From assembly GCA_934757845.1 (NCBI GenBank), contig CAKVLQ010000002.1, positions 124,001-188,000 of the forward strand: 64,000 nt of DNA. Direction: 5' to 3'. Shown piece by piece: positions 51,511-60,046 of the stretch. The stretch's first letter is position 1; each line of letters starts with the position of its first letter. Made by a program: the position numbers and the translations under genes. Under the pieces are notes generated by a model. The model did no database searches and was not told where the DNA came from. It saw only the letters and a list, made by a program, of their open reading frames with translations. The stretch comes from an uncultured Clostridia bacterium. GTDB taxonomy: Bacteria; Bacillota; Clostridia; Christensenellales; UBA1242.

Positions 51511-52203
51511 TTAAGGCACCAAATCAAGCAAATTGTCAAGCCTGTTTGAGTTTAAATATACTTTTGGAACTTTGCCCACAATAACACTTTCGCAAATCAA
51601 AATGCTTGTTGATGTTTTTACAGTATTATTTTTAATTGGAAGAATAATATTAACATTAGTATCAACTGTAACATAAAGTTTGTGAAGGGTTTGATTTATT
51701 CCTGCCCCAGTAAATTCGCTTTGAAAATTGCAAGTAACATCTCCAACTGGAATTAATTTTACATTAACCGCAGGTCCTCTGCCGTTTAAAAGATTAATTC
51801 CGCTAAAAGTTCCAATGGGAATATTTATTCCGTCAGCACCAATTTTTTCAAGTTTAATTTGGCTTGTTTTTATCAAATCTTTGGTTAACATATTAATTTG
51901 AATTGAATTTGCTTGGATAAGCATAATGTTCCCTTCATTATCGGTTGTTATGTTAACAAGGTTGTCATATATGTTTTTGTTTGTAACAAGTTCGCTAACG
52001 GCATTGTTAACGGCTTTTATGGATAATGCTCTTATTTTGCTTTCACTATATGAATAAATAACATTTGAAATGGTTGTCCTAAAAAAAATAATAAACAAAT
52101 TTAGAACCAAAATAATAACGACAAAAATAAAAATGCGTTTTCGCTTTTTCTTTTTTCGAGTTTTTGCATCTATATTACAATTTTTTTTCTTAAACCATTT
52201 CAT
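51511..52203 (-). CDS. yunB: Sporulation protein YunB
   Basis: 230 residues. Strongly basic N-terminus (KKKNCNIDAKTRKKKKRKR), one membrane helix (IFIFVVIILVLNLFIIFF), then an extracytoplasmic domain with RALSIKAVNNAVSELV, FSGINLLNGRGPAVNVKLIP and VTCNFQSEFTGAGINQTLHK, which are the YunB hallmarks. In Bacillus it is under the mother-cell factor sigma-E. Supports a working sporulation programme. The visible promoter is leaderless in geometry. Confidence 0.9.
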   Translation of the reverse strand: MKWFKKKNCNIDAKTRKKKKRKRIFIFVVIILVLNLFIIFFRTTISNVIYSYSESKIRALSIKAVNNAVSELVTNKNIYDNLVNITTDNEGNIMLIQANSIQINMLTKDLIKTSQIKLEKIGADGINIPIGTFSGINLLNGRGPAVNVKLIPVGDVTCNFQSEFTGAGINQTLHKLYVTVDTNVNIILPIKNNTVKTSTSILICESVIVGKVPKVYLNSNRLDNLLDLVP

Positions 52204-52209
52204 TACACT

Positions 52210-52238
52210 ATTATATGTTGCAAAAATTGCGTTAATAA
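52210..52238 (-). promoter_or_regulatory. Promoter-like site of yunB, leaderless geometry
   Basis: On the minus strand TTATTA, 17 bp, perfect TATAAT (52210-52215), six bases, ATG. The -35 is poor; a sporulation sigma factor may use other bases. Confidence 0.4.
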
Positions 52239-52266
52239 CCTATAACAACTTATAATTTAAAAAAAT

Positions 52267-52296
52267 AAATGGTTATGTTTTGATAACCATTTTTTA
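52267..52296. terminator. Terminator after spoVAE
   Basis: AATGGTTAT / ATAACCATT with GTTTTG loop; T runs on both strands. Confidence 0.8.
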
Positions 52297-52304
52297 AAAT
52301 AATT

Positions 52305-52345
52305 TGCCACTATGCAAACTACTATGCAACATACTGTGCAAGCAA
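52305..52345. repeat. Short ACTATGCAA repeat cluster, relative of the 58-bp repeat
   Basis: Three head-to-tail units CACTATGCAAACT, ACTATGCAACAT and ACTGTGCAAGC, about 12 bases apart, just after the spoVAE stop. Same core as the 58-bp repeat pair. Confidence 0.65.
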
Positions 52346-52349
52346 AATT

Positions 52350-52715
52350 TTAAGATTTTTTTGTATGACTGTTAAATATCAAAGCAAAAACAAAACTGAA
52401 AAACACAGCCGCACCAATTCCTGTTGCAGTGGCAGCAAGTCCACCAGTAAAAATGCCCATAATTCCAGTTGAAGTAACCGAATTTATAACACCTTTTGCA
52501 AGCGTTCTGCCAAAACCAACAATAGGAACAGTTGCTCCCGCCCTTCCAAATTCAACAATAGGGTCATAAAGGTCGAGTGCTTCAAGCCCTACTCCTATCA
52601 GCAAAAACAAAACCAAAATTCGTGCTGATGTCATTTTTGTTTTTAAAATAAGAACTTGCCCCAGCAAACAAATTAAGCCACCAACCAAAAAAACTTGCAA
52701 ATATTGAAGTAACAT
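52350..52715 (-). CDS. spoVAE: Stage V sporulation protein SpoVAE (SpoVAEb)
   Basis: 121 residues, about four membrane helices. The conserved core is YDPIVEFGRAGATVPIVGFG followed by LAKGVINSVTSTGIMGIFTG, typical of SpoVAE. Part of the SpoVA machinery that moves dipicolinic acid into the spore core. It shares one base with the spoVAD stop, as in normal spoVAC-D-E operons. The upstream promoter of the operon is cut off by the mobile element. Confidence 0.93.
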   Translation of the reverse strand: MLLQYLQVFLVGGLICLLGQVLILKTKMTSARILVLFLLIGVGLEALDLYDPIVEFGRAGATVPIVGFGRTLAKGVINSVTSTGIMGIFTGGLAATATGIGAAVFFSFVFALIFNSHTKKS

Positions 52716-53122
52716 TATTTCTTATCCTCCTTTTCAAGCACCACAGCATGGCAAACACCTGGAATACTTTCACCCTGTTGCGATGAAAGTGGACTTAATA
52801 GTGCACCAGTAGCACAAAACAAGACCTTTTTTAATTCGCCTTTTTGAAGTTTTGGAATGATATATGCATTCAAAACGCTTGCACTGCAACCTGCCCCGCT
52901 TCCGCCCTGATAAACTCGCTGTTTTTTTGAATAAATCATTTGTCCGCAATCATTATAGTTTTCGCCAAGTGGATAACCTTCTTTTTCCATAAGGTCTTGC
53001 AAAATTTCACTGCCCAGTTTTCCAAGGTCGCCGGTAACAATAAGGTCATAATTTGACGGCTTTGTTTTGGTTGCTTTAAAGTGATTTATAAGCGTAATTT
53101 GGGCACTTGGTGCCATTGTCAA
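52715..53122 (-). pseudogene. spoVAD: spoVAD, C-terminal 40% only, split by a mobile element
   Basis: The frame from ATG at 53116 gives MAPSAQITLINHF, then DLIVTGDLGKLGSEILQDLM, DCGQMIYSKKQRVYQGGSG and VLFCATGALLSP, matching the last ~134 residues of SpoVAD (usually ~335). It begins exactly at the conserved MAP(A/S)A segment in the middle of the protein. In-frame stop TAG (53123-53125) lies just upstream. The missing N-terminal ~200 residues, including the thiolase-like cysteine region, should lie at the other end of the element outside the window. Confidence 0.92.
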
Positions 53123-53131
53123 CTATGGACC
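53109..53131. other. Candidate attachment site (element/spoVAD junction)
   Basis: Imperfect dyad GGTGCCAT - TGTCAACT - ATGG-ACC (plus strand), with CCAT and ATGG arms around an 8-bp centre. spoVAD homology stops within it. Serine recombinase sites have this kind of symmetry. The exact crossover cannot be fixed without the other junction. Confidence 0.55.
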
Positions 53132-53176
53132 ATAAAAAAGTTTAAAAAATTTTACTCTTTCTAGCATAAAACCCAC

Positions 53177-53210
53177 GATTTAAGGCATTTATATGTATTT
53201 GCCTTAAATC
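53177..53210 (-). terminator. Terminator-like hairpin at the element edge
   Basis: Perfect 11-bp inverted repeat GATTTAAGGCA / TGCCTTAAATC; contains the stop codon of the last recombinase. A GTTTTA stretch follows on the minus strand, weak as a T run. Confidence 0.6.
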
Positions 53211-54868
53211 AGTGAGTTATCCTTTAAATAATTTATAACAGCGTCAAATTCATCTTGGAACTTAAAATTGATTTCAATTCTATTGTTTTCATAAACATAA
53301 ATCACATCAATTAGTTCTCGTGCCATTTCTTTTGTCAGCGAGTTAAAGTTCTTATATTTCTTTAATGCTGTTACAAAATTATTATGTGCATTTTCGACAT
53401 TATTATTTAAAGTTGCAGAAAGAGTAATAATTTGGTTTTCACATATTTTAATCTGATTTTCTATCTTTTCTTTTTCGGCTCTGTAATCAATTTCAGAAAT
53501 CTCTCCACTTTTTAATTTTAGATAGTAATTTCCAAGTCTTTGTTTATAAGAAAGAATATCTCTTTCTCTTTGGAGTTTTAACTTCTCATTTGTATTATTT
53601 CCAATCTTAAATTTGGACTTATCTATTTTATTGATTATGTTATCAATATTAACTGACAAGTCAATATATTGCTTGATTATATCAAAAACAATATTTTCCA
53701 GTTTGTCATTTCGTATAGAATGTTTTGAACATTTCTTTGGATTTTTACCATAGGTTGAACATTTGAAATAATATTTTCCTTTCAAATTTTCTGATGAACA
53801 TTTGCTTGTATTCATAGATAAACCACAATCGCCACATCTTACCAATCCAGATAAAATATTCGTTTTATATGGTTTTATAGGTATTATTTCAGCATTTTTT
53901 AACTTAATTTGCGTTTTTTCAAAATCTTCTTTTGAAATAATTGGTTCATGTGTATTAGGCACAATATCCCATTCTTCTCTTGGTTTATCAATTTTCTTCT
54001 TGTTCTTATAACTTACAACACATCTCTTGCCTTGAACCATATTTCCGATATACATTTCATTTCGCAAAATTGTATCTACTGTTGTTGGGCTCCAAAGATG
54101 ATATTTACCAATACTATATTGTGGAATATGCAACTTATCGCCTTTCATTTTTTTGTAATCTATTGGCGAAGTGTATTCCAATTCATTTAATTCTTTTGCA
54201 ACAGAAGCCACTGATTTCCCATTAAGATACATATCAAATATCTTTTTAACAACCTCTGCCGCTTCTTCATCAATAATTAACTTATGATGATTGTTAGGGT
54301 CCTTTTTGTAGCCATAAGGTGCAAATGAACCTATGAAATCACCTTTTCTTCTATGAGCAGCATTAGATGTTCTTACCTTTGTTGAAATATCTCTTGCATA
54401 TTCGTCATTCATAAGATTTTTGAAAGCAATCAATAACTTTTGGTTAGACAATTCTGGATTTAGAAAAGTATCTAATTCTTCTAGTAACGAAATAAATCTT
54501 ATCTTTAAGGTTGGAAAAATGACTTCTAAATAGTTGTCTGTTTCGATTGTATTTCTTCCAAAACGTGAAAGGTCCTTAACAGCAACACAATTTACTTTGC
54601 CATTTCTAATATCTTGCCACATTCTTTGAAAGTTTGGTCTATCAAAATTTGTTCCAGAAAAACCATCATCAATGTAAAAGTCAACAATATTGAAATCTGG
54701 ATTTGACATAGCGAACTTACTGAGCATTGCCTTTTGAGAAGCAATACTTTCACTTTCATCTTTTTCATCATCATCTACTCTTGACAATCTTAAATATAAA
54801 GCAACATTCCATTCAGCTTTCTTTATTTTTAAATCATCTTCGTTTTTGTATCTGCTTACTCTACTCAT
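53204..54868 (-). CDS. Large serine recombinase (edge copy)
   Basis: 554 residues. Resolvase catalytic domain ~20-160: VALYLRLSRVDDDEKDESES with the nucleophilic serine, FYIDDGFSGTNFDRPNFQRM, VAVKDLSRFGRNTIETDNYL. Recombinase domain ~180-290. Zinc ribbon with LVRCGDCGLSMN and KGKYYFKCSTYG...CSKH near 345-390. Then a coiled coil (RERDILSYKQRLGNYYLKLK) of large serine recombinases such as TnpX and SpoIVCA. Encoded nearest to the junction, so likely the integrase/excisionase. Start ATG follows AGGTG. Confidence 0.9.
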   Translation of the reverse strand: MSRVSRYKNEDDLKIKKAEWNVALYLRLSRVDDDEKDESESIASQKAMLSKFAMSNPDFNIVDFYIDDGFSGTNFDRPNFQRMWQDIRNGKVNCVAVKDLSRFGRNTIETDNYLEVIFPTLKIRFISLLEELDTFLNPELSNQKLLIAFKNLMNDEYARDISTKVRTSNAAHRRKGDFIGSFAPYGYKKDPNNHHKLIIDEEAAEVVKKIFDMYLNGKSVASVAKELNELEYTSPIDYKKMKGDKLHIPQYSIGKYHLWSPTTVDTILRNEMYIGNMVQGKRCVVSYKNKKKIDKPREEWDIVPNTHEPIISKEDFEKTQIKLKNAEIIPIKPYKTNILSGLVRCGDCGLSMNTSKCSSENLKGKYYFKCSTYGKNPKKCSKHSIRNDKLENIVFDIIKQYIDLSVNIDNIINKIDKSKFKIGNNTNEKLKLQRERDILSYKQRLGNYYLKLKSGEISEIDYRAEKEKIENQIKICENQIITLSATLNNNVENAHNNFVTALKKYKNFNSLTKEMARELIDVIYVYENNRIEINFKFQDEFDAVINYLKDNSLI

Positions 54869-54877
54869 ATTTCACCT

Positions 54878-56578
54878 CTATGCAGACACAACCACTTGTG
54901 CATTTTTAAATTGTTGTTGCTTGATATAAACTTGTCTATTAAGTTCAATGTATTCAAGTGCTGTCAAATATTCATCTCTAAATCTTACAACGACTTCAAT
55001 TTTACCACCTTCATAGATGTAAATGTTCTCAATGAGTTCTACTATAATATCTCTTGTAAGTTCAGTGATGTTTTGATATTTCTTAAAGTTTTCAATAAAC
55101 CTATTTTCTTTTGTAAAACCGTTTTTAACAATCTCAATTTGCTCGTTTATTTCATCAATTTTCTTCAATATTTCTTCTTTTTGTTTTGTGTATTTATCTC
55201 TATAAGCAAAATACATTTCTTGTGAAATAAAGCCTTTTTTCCAGTCTGGATATAAGTCATCAAGCAATCTTGTAACTTCATCTCTTTCACGAAATTTTAC
55301 TTTAAGTTGTTTTTCATATTTAGTTGTTTCTTTGCTCTTTTCTTCACTATTGTTGATAAAAGTAATAAGGTTATCCATAGTCAAAGCAATGTTTACATAC
55401 TGTTTAATGACTTCTAAAACAACATTTTTTACAACTTCTGTTCTTATGGCGTGTTTTGAACATGCACTTCTGCCATTTTTCTTAAATGTGCTACAAACAT
55501 AGTAGTAATAGTCTTTGTAAGGTTGATGAATATGTTTTTTATTCATTCCTCTCTTACAATCACCACATTTAACAAAGCCAGAGAATAAATCCAATTCTCT
55601 TGTTGTTGTAGAAACTCTTGTATCCCTTTTTAGTAATGATTGAACTTTAATAAAGTCATCTTTTGATACAATGGGTTCGTGCTTATTCTCAACAATTATT
55701 CGTTTATCTAAATCAACTTTCCTGCATACTTGAACTTTATAGCTCACTATTTCCATTTGCTTTTGAACCATATCGCCAATATACATTTGATTAGACAACA
55801 TTCTTCTTATGGCTATTGTATCCCAAAAAGCCTTGTCATGAGTGCTATAATGCCTATCATTATAACCTTTACTTCTCTTATATTCACTAGGCGTTAAAAT
55901 GCCATTATCATTGAAATATGTCGCAATTCCTCTTAATGTAGAACCATTTAAGAACATTCTAAAAGCTGTTCTAACATTTTCAGCGGCTTCATCATCAATG
56001 ATTAGTTGATGTTTATCTTCTGGGCTTTTAATGTATCCATAACAAGGAAAAGAGCCTATAAACAAGCCATTTTCTCTCTTAATATTCAATGAACTACGGA
56101 TTTTTACTGAGAAATCTCTACAATACTCATCATTGAGTAAGTTCTTGAAAGGAACAATAACATTGTTAACGGATTGTGGCCTTAAATAACTATCAACTTG
56201 GTCATTCAATGCAACAAATCTAACTTTAAGCATTGGAAAAAGGATTTCAATATACTTGTTTGTTTCTATGTGATTTCTTCCAAGACGAGAAAGGTCTTTT
56301 ACAATAACACAATTAACTTTATTTGCCTTAATATCCTCAATCATTCTCTGAAAGTTAGGTCTTTCAAAGTTAGTTCCAGTGAAGCCATCGTCAACATATT
56401 CATCAATGTATTTAAGGTCTGGATTTTGCGACAAAAAATGACATAACATTTCTCTTTGTGATGTTATGCTTTCACTTTCTAATTTATCACCATCATCGCG
56501 TGATAAACGTATATACAAAGCGGCGTTCCAAATCTTACCACTTGAATTATTCTGATTAAAATTATCACTGTAATTCAT
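54878..56578 (-). CDS. Large serine recombinase (second copy)
   Basis: 566 residues from the ATG at 56578; the ATG at 56587 is too close to its AGGAG site. Same layout as its neighbour: ALYIRLSRDDGDKLESESIT, YVDDGFTGTNFERPNFQRMI, VIVKDLSRLGRNHIETNKYI, zinc ribbon with FVKCGDCKRGMNKK, coiled coil, C-terminal beta segment (GGKIEVVVRFRDEYLTALEY). The two are clearly related but diverged, nine bases apart. One may integrate and the other help excision; paired recombinases are common in clostridial elements. Confidence 0.9.
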   Translation of the reverse strand: MNYSDNFNQNNSSGKIWNAALYIRLSRDDGDKLESESITSQREMLCHFLSQNPDLKYIDEYVDDGFTGTNFERPNFQRMIEDIKANKVNCVIVKDLSRLGRNHIETNKYIEILFPMLKVRFVALNDQVDSYLRPQSVNNVIVPFKNLLNDEYCRDFSVKIRSSLNIKRENGLFIGSFPCYGYIKSPEDKHQLIIDDEAAENVRTAFRMFLNGSTLRGIATYFNDNGILTPSEYKRSKGYNDRHYSTHDKAFWDTIAIRRMLSNQMYIGDMVQKQMEIVSYKVQVCRKVDLDKRIIVENKHEPIVSKDDFIKVQSLLKRDTRVSTTTRELDLFSGFVKCGDCKRGMNKKHIHQPYKDYYYYVCSTFKKNGRSACSKHAIRTEVVKNVVLEVIKQYVNIALTMDNLITFINNSEEKSKETTKYEKQLKVKFRERDEVTRLLDDLYPDWKKGFISQEMYFAYRDKYTKQKEEILKKIDEINEQIEIVKNGFTKENRFIENFKKYQNITELTRDIIVELIENIYIYEGGKIEVVVRFRDEYLTALEYIELNRQVYIKQQQFKNAQVVVSA

Positions 56579-56601
56579 AAAACACATCTCCTCAAAAAAA
56601 A

Positions 56602-56655
56602 TGAGATGATATGCTACGAATATCTAATACGATATTATTATAACACATCATCTCA
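56602..56655 (-). promoter_or_regulatory. Inverted repeat with embedded -10 before the recombinase genes
   Basis: TGAGATGAT and ATCATCTCA arms, 9 bp, 36 bases apart. Read on the minus strand the right arm is followed by eight T, a terminator for incoming transcription. A TATAAT (on the minus strand, near 56639) lies between the arms, so a promoter starting inside would lack the left arm and escape termination. Confidence 0.5.
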
Positions 56656-56684
56656 AAAATATACAGTGTTTTTACAAAAATTTT

Positions 56685-57014
56685 TTATTGAGCTATTCTA
56701 GCAGATATAATGTTTTCCATTTTTTGCTGAAAACTTTGTGTGTTATTTTCAGAAAACCTTACCTTAACAACTGTATCACCGACTTTGAATAAGTATGGAT
56801 TTTTTATCTTTTCAATAAAATCAACCAACTTCTCCATCTGCGATTTCGATTTGTCAACTTTTACATCTCTAATATCCACTAACTCATCAATATTACAACT
56901 TTGTAAGTCTGCATTTTTCATTTCATTTAAACTGTCTATTGTTACCATATAACCGATTTTAGACAATGCGTAAGTTTTTATACATTTACTACATAAAAAC
57001 CCACTATCTGTCAA
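56685..57014 (-). CDS. Hypothetical element protein, 109 residues (DUF6870-like tail, tentative)
   Basis: Start is TTG behind AAGGAGG. It opens with a Cys pair (FLCSKCIKTYALSKIGYMV) and ends with NPYLFKVGDTVVKVRFSENN, a pattern seen in small proteins next to recombinases in clostridial elements. Function unknown; a DNA-binding or directionality role would be a guess. Confidence 0.5.
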   Translation of the reverse strand: MTDSGFLCSKCIKTYALSKIGYMVTIDSLNEMKNADLQSCNIDELVDIRDVKVDKSKSQMEKLVDFIEKIKNPYLFKVGDTVVKVRFSENNTQSFQQKMENIISARIAQ

Positions 57015-57063
57015 AATTCCTCCTTACAAACATATTTTTAAGTGGATTTCTATACATAATTAT

Positions 57064-57435
57064 TTACATTTCGTTTCCAAGTAAATCTTGAATTTCTCTC
57101 CTTAATTCGTGGATTAAATCATCACACAAATCTTTTAAATCTTCTGATGTAACATTTTCAAGATTTCCATAACCATCTATTCTATAAATTTCAGCACTAT
57201 AAGTGTCTCCAATGAAATATCTTAATCTGTCAATACTATCTGAGTTTTCCGCAATAATCCTATCTTCATCATCAGATGTTATATAGTTTTGCTCATCTAA
57301 ATACTCAATTAAAACTCCATCAGTAGAACAAAGGTTATAGATTTTTTTATATTCTTCTTCGCTAGCATAATCTATCTTTTCCTTTTCTTCATTAAGTGCT
57401 TTGATAATTTTTCTCTTATCATTGATTAAACTCAT
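57064..57435 (-). CDS. Hypothetical element protein, 123 residues
   Basis: Acidic, mostly helical, no motif recognised: EEKEKIDYASEEEYKKIYNL and DDLIHELRREIQDLLGNEM. Its start overlaps the end of the methyltransferase gene by 17 bases, behind GGAGAG, so it is expressed with it. Confidence 0.55.
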   Translation of the reverse strand: MSLINDKRKIIKALNEEKEKIDYASEEEYKKIYNLCSTDGVLIEYLDEQNYITSDDEDRIIAENSDSIDRLRYFIGDTYSAEIYRIDGYGNLENVTSEDLKDLCDDLIHELRREIQDLLGNEM

Positions 57436-58546
57436 CTTTACTCTCCTCTTGTTTAGCCTTTAAAATAACTGGCTCCAATCTTTCGGAAATTCTTTTTATC
57501 ATAAGTGGTGGAACACTCATTCCACACACATAAGACACACCATCAAGACTATCTGTTAAGAAATTGTAATCCTGTGGGAATGAAGATATTGAAATAATAT
57601 CTTGCTTTGAAAGTCTTGTTTTTGTGTCCCACCTTATGTTATTGCAGTGAGCAGTAAGTGTTGGTGCAACTTGGTCATCATACACAAAACAATAGTTAAA
57701 GAACGAACTTTTGCCACGAGCCTTCATACAAGCGTTTTCAAGGTTTCTATCACCATACTTTGCATATTTAATTAAACCAAGCAAATTATCAGTAATTCCT
57801 TCCATTGAACCTTCTTGCGATTTAACTTCTTCAAAGTTAATTGGCGCATATAAAAAAGACATATCAAGTTTTTCTAAATCAACATTTAACTTTGTTGCTA
57901 TAAAAAATACTCTATGTCTTTTCTGTGGCACGCCCATCTGCTCGCCTTTTAATAACCAATGTTTGACTTTGTATCCTATATCGTGAAAATGTTTGTATAT
58001 CCTTTGAACATATCTCCAAGCGTTGCCTTTCGTTAGTCCTTCGACATTTTCCATTATTACAAATCTTGGCCTTAACTTTTTAACGGTTTCAATAAAAACA
58101 AAAGACAAATCGTCAAGAGTTTGTTCTTTTTGCCCTTCACGAAATTTCTTTTTAACACCCCACGATTTTTCTCGCTTTCCTGCCATACTGAATGTTGTGC
58201 ATGGTGGCGAGCCATCAAGAATGTCTAGGTCAAATAATTCTTTTGGTATTTGACTATTATCAATATCGTTAAACTCTCGTATATCCATCACAAAATTGTG
58301 TTTAGGATTATGATTGGCAAGATAGATAGAGTTCATTCTCTTATCTATCTCCAAATCACCAATCACATCATAACCTGCAAGTTTGTAGCCCATTGTCGAG
58401 CCACCACCACAAGCGAAACACGAGAAAACTTTTAATTCATTCTTTTCTTTTGGATAGTCTTTGAAATGCCAATACCAATCATTACTTTGTTTTGTTTTAA
58501 GATGATTAAAATCACTACCAAGCAAATCAAAAAAAGTCTGTTGCAT
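57419..58546 (-). CDS. DNA (cytosine-5) methyltransferase
   Basis: 375 residues. Motif I FSCFACGGGSTMGYKLAGYD, motif IV LDGSPPCTTFSMAGKRE with the catalytic Cys, motif VI FVIMENVEGL, motif VIII QKRHRVFFIA, and motif X GMSVPPLMIKRI. No restriction enzyme is adjacent, so it is probably an orphan methylase protecting the element from host restriction. Four bases after the primase gene. Confidence 0.9.
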   Translation of the reverse strand: MQQTFFDLLGSDFNHLKTKQSNDWYWHFKDYPKEKNELKVFSCFACGGGSTMGYKLAGYDVIGDLEIDKRMNSIYLANHNPKHNFVMDIREFNDIDNSQIPKELFDLDILDGSPPCTTFSMAGKREKSWGVKKKFREGQKEQTLDDLSFVFIETVKKLRPRFVIMENVEGLTKGNAWRYVQRIYKHFHDIGYKVKHWLLKGEQMGVPQKRHRVFFIATKLNVDLEKLDMSFLYAPINFEEVKSQEGSMEGITDNLLGLIKYAKYGDRNLENACMKARGKSSFFNYCFVYDDQVAPTLTAHCNNIRWDTKTRLSKQDIISISSFPQDYNFLTDSLDGVSYVCGMSVPPLMIKRISERLEPVILKAKQEESKDEFNQ

Positions 58547-58549
58547 AGT

Positions 58550-59515
58550 TTACTCCATTTCATCATCAAATTGTCTTGCCTTTCTATGTTCCCTTTCTTT
58601 AATAAGTGGAAAAACGATTTTATTAATTTCTTCTGTGAATTTTTCTTTGTCAGACACAAGTGCTTGATTTGCGTCTTTATATCCACAATTATCAAATGTG
58701 CAATAATTTATATTGTTTTCATCAAAATACTCTATTAGAGCTTTGGTTGCTATTTGTCCTGCTTCATCATTATCCAATGCTAAAATAAATGTTTTATCAA
58801 GTGATTTTTCTCTTTCAATGAATTTGTTTACATTGTTAGCGCTCGAAAGTCCAATGGCATTTACTCCAACCGTTTCAAAACTTAAACAATCGAACTCACC
58901 TTCTGTTATTACACAATATTTGCTATCGTTAGTTAATGCTTCCGTATTAAAGAGTTCAACTTGGCAACCCTTTGGTTTGTAATATCTCAATTTTTCACCA
59001 CTCAGTATATTCCTAGCAGCAAAGCAATTTTTACTAACTGGAATTACAACAGCATTAAACCTAAATTCTTTAAAATCAAATGAATTAAAACCAAGTTTGT
59101 AATCTTTAATAATCTTTTTAGATAAACCTCTTGATAGAAGATAATCCATTGCTTCTTTATTATGTCTGAGATTATACGACCAAACATTATAGGCCTTTGT
59201 ATAGTCCTTTTCAGTCTGTTCTTTATCTTTTCTAACAGTAGAGTTATAGTCGAAATTCTTTCCATAGTATTGCATAGTTTTCTTAAATGCACTTCTATTA
59301 TCAAGGTTTTCCATTATACCTATAACATCTACAAGGTTATAACTTACGCCACAACCAAAGCAATAACATCTTCCATCATCAAAGTATTTCATAGAAGCAT
59401 TACTATCTCTATGATTTGGATTTAGACAATGAAATAAACGACTTGTATTTATATTATGACTTTCAAGGTAGCTTTTAAGGTTATCCATCACTCCTTCAAG
59501 TTCATAATTTCCCAA
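58550..59515 (-). CDS. Toprim primase with CHC2-type zinc finger
   Basis: 321 residues. Zinc finger LFHCLNPNHRDSNASMKYF with CYCFGCGVS at about 27-56, then toprim motifs VITEGEFDCLS and FILALDNDEAGQIA near 205-260. Short form without a helicase, as in phage and element primases; could start replication of the excised element. Start is uncertain: TTG at 59515, or ATG at 59488 behind GGAG with very short spacing. Confidence 0.85.
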   Translation of the reverse strand: MGNYELEGVMDNLKSYLESHNINTSRLFHCLNPNHRDSNASMKYFDDGRCYCFGCGVSYNLVDVIGIMENLDNRSAFKKTMQYYGKNFDYNSTVRKDKEQTEKDYTKAYNVWSYNLRHNKEAMDYLLSRGLSKKIIKDYKLGFNSFDFKEFRFNAVVIPVSKNCFAARNILSGEKLRYYKPKGCQVELFNTEALTNDSKYCVITEGEFDCLSFETVGVNAIGLSSANNVNKFIEREKSLDKTFILALDNDEAGQIATKALIEYFDENNINYCTFDNCGYKDANQALVSDKEKFTEEINKIVFPLIKEREHRKARQFDDEME

Positions 59516-59517
59516 AT

Positions 59518-60036
59518 CTACATTTCACCTTCTTGTTGTTTTTTCAATTTCTTAATGTAATCATCCGACATATAACCATAAAAGTCTTTTGGTCGTTTGA
59601 TTCCAAGTTTCTTGTAATAGTCCTCCAAATCTTCTTTAACATTTTTAAATTCATCAAAAGGATAACCCGAATACACCCATTCATTTTTTGTATTGAAAAT
59701 GTAGATATATTCAATCCAACTCCATTCCTTCAATTTTTGCATTGAACAAAGAGTGCTTTCTTGTCCTTTTTCACCTCTATCCCTGCCATAAGCAACCGTA
59801 ACATCATCTTGTCTTTCGCTATAATCAAATGAATGTGGTCTAGTTGGGTCTGGGTCAATTTTTTCATTAAGACAAGAAATATTACCTAGTTTAATCAAAT
59901 TTTCCACTTTTTCTCTATCATTGTAATGGTCATTAAGCATTTGACCATTATATGTTAAATATCCATCAGAGTGGCAATAAATCGCCTCGTATTTGTTCTT
60001 TCCCCTTTGGATACATATCAAACTTCTAGTTGACAT
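59518..60036 (-). CDS. Hypothetical element protein, 172 residues
   Basis: Opens STRSLICIQRGKNKYEAIYC followed by HSDGYLTYNGQML, a start shared by small proteins of phages and conjugative elements whose role is unknown. C-terminal half is charged. AAGGAG precedes the ATG. Confidence 0.6.
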   Translation of the reverse strand: MSTRSLICIQRGKNKYEAIYCHSDGYLTYNGQMLNDHYNDREKVENLIKLGNISCLNEKIDPDPTRPHSFDYSERQDDVTVAYGRDRGEKGQESTLCSMQKLKEWSWIEYIYIFNTKNEWVYSGYPFDEFKNVKEDLEDYYKKLGIKRPKDFYGYMSDDYIKKLKKQQEGEM

Positions 60037-60046
60037 AATTTTCTCC

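Noticed and set aside
53204..56578. One serine recombinase broken by a frameshift
   Set aside because: Both frames contain a full resolvase domain, zinc ribbon and coiled coil; they are two related genes.
57419..58546. Complete restriction-modification system
   Set aside because: Only the methyltransferase is present; the neighbours show no nuclease motif.
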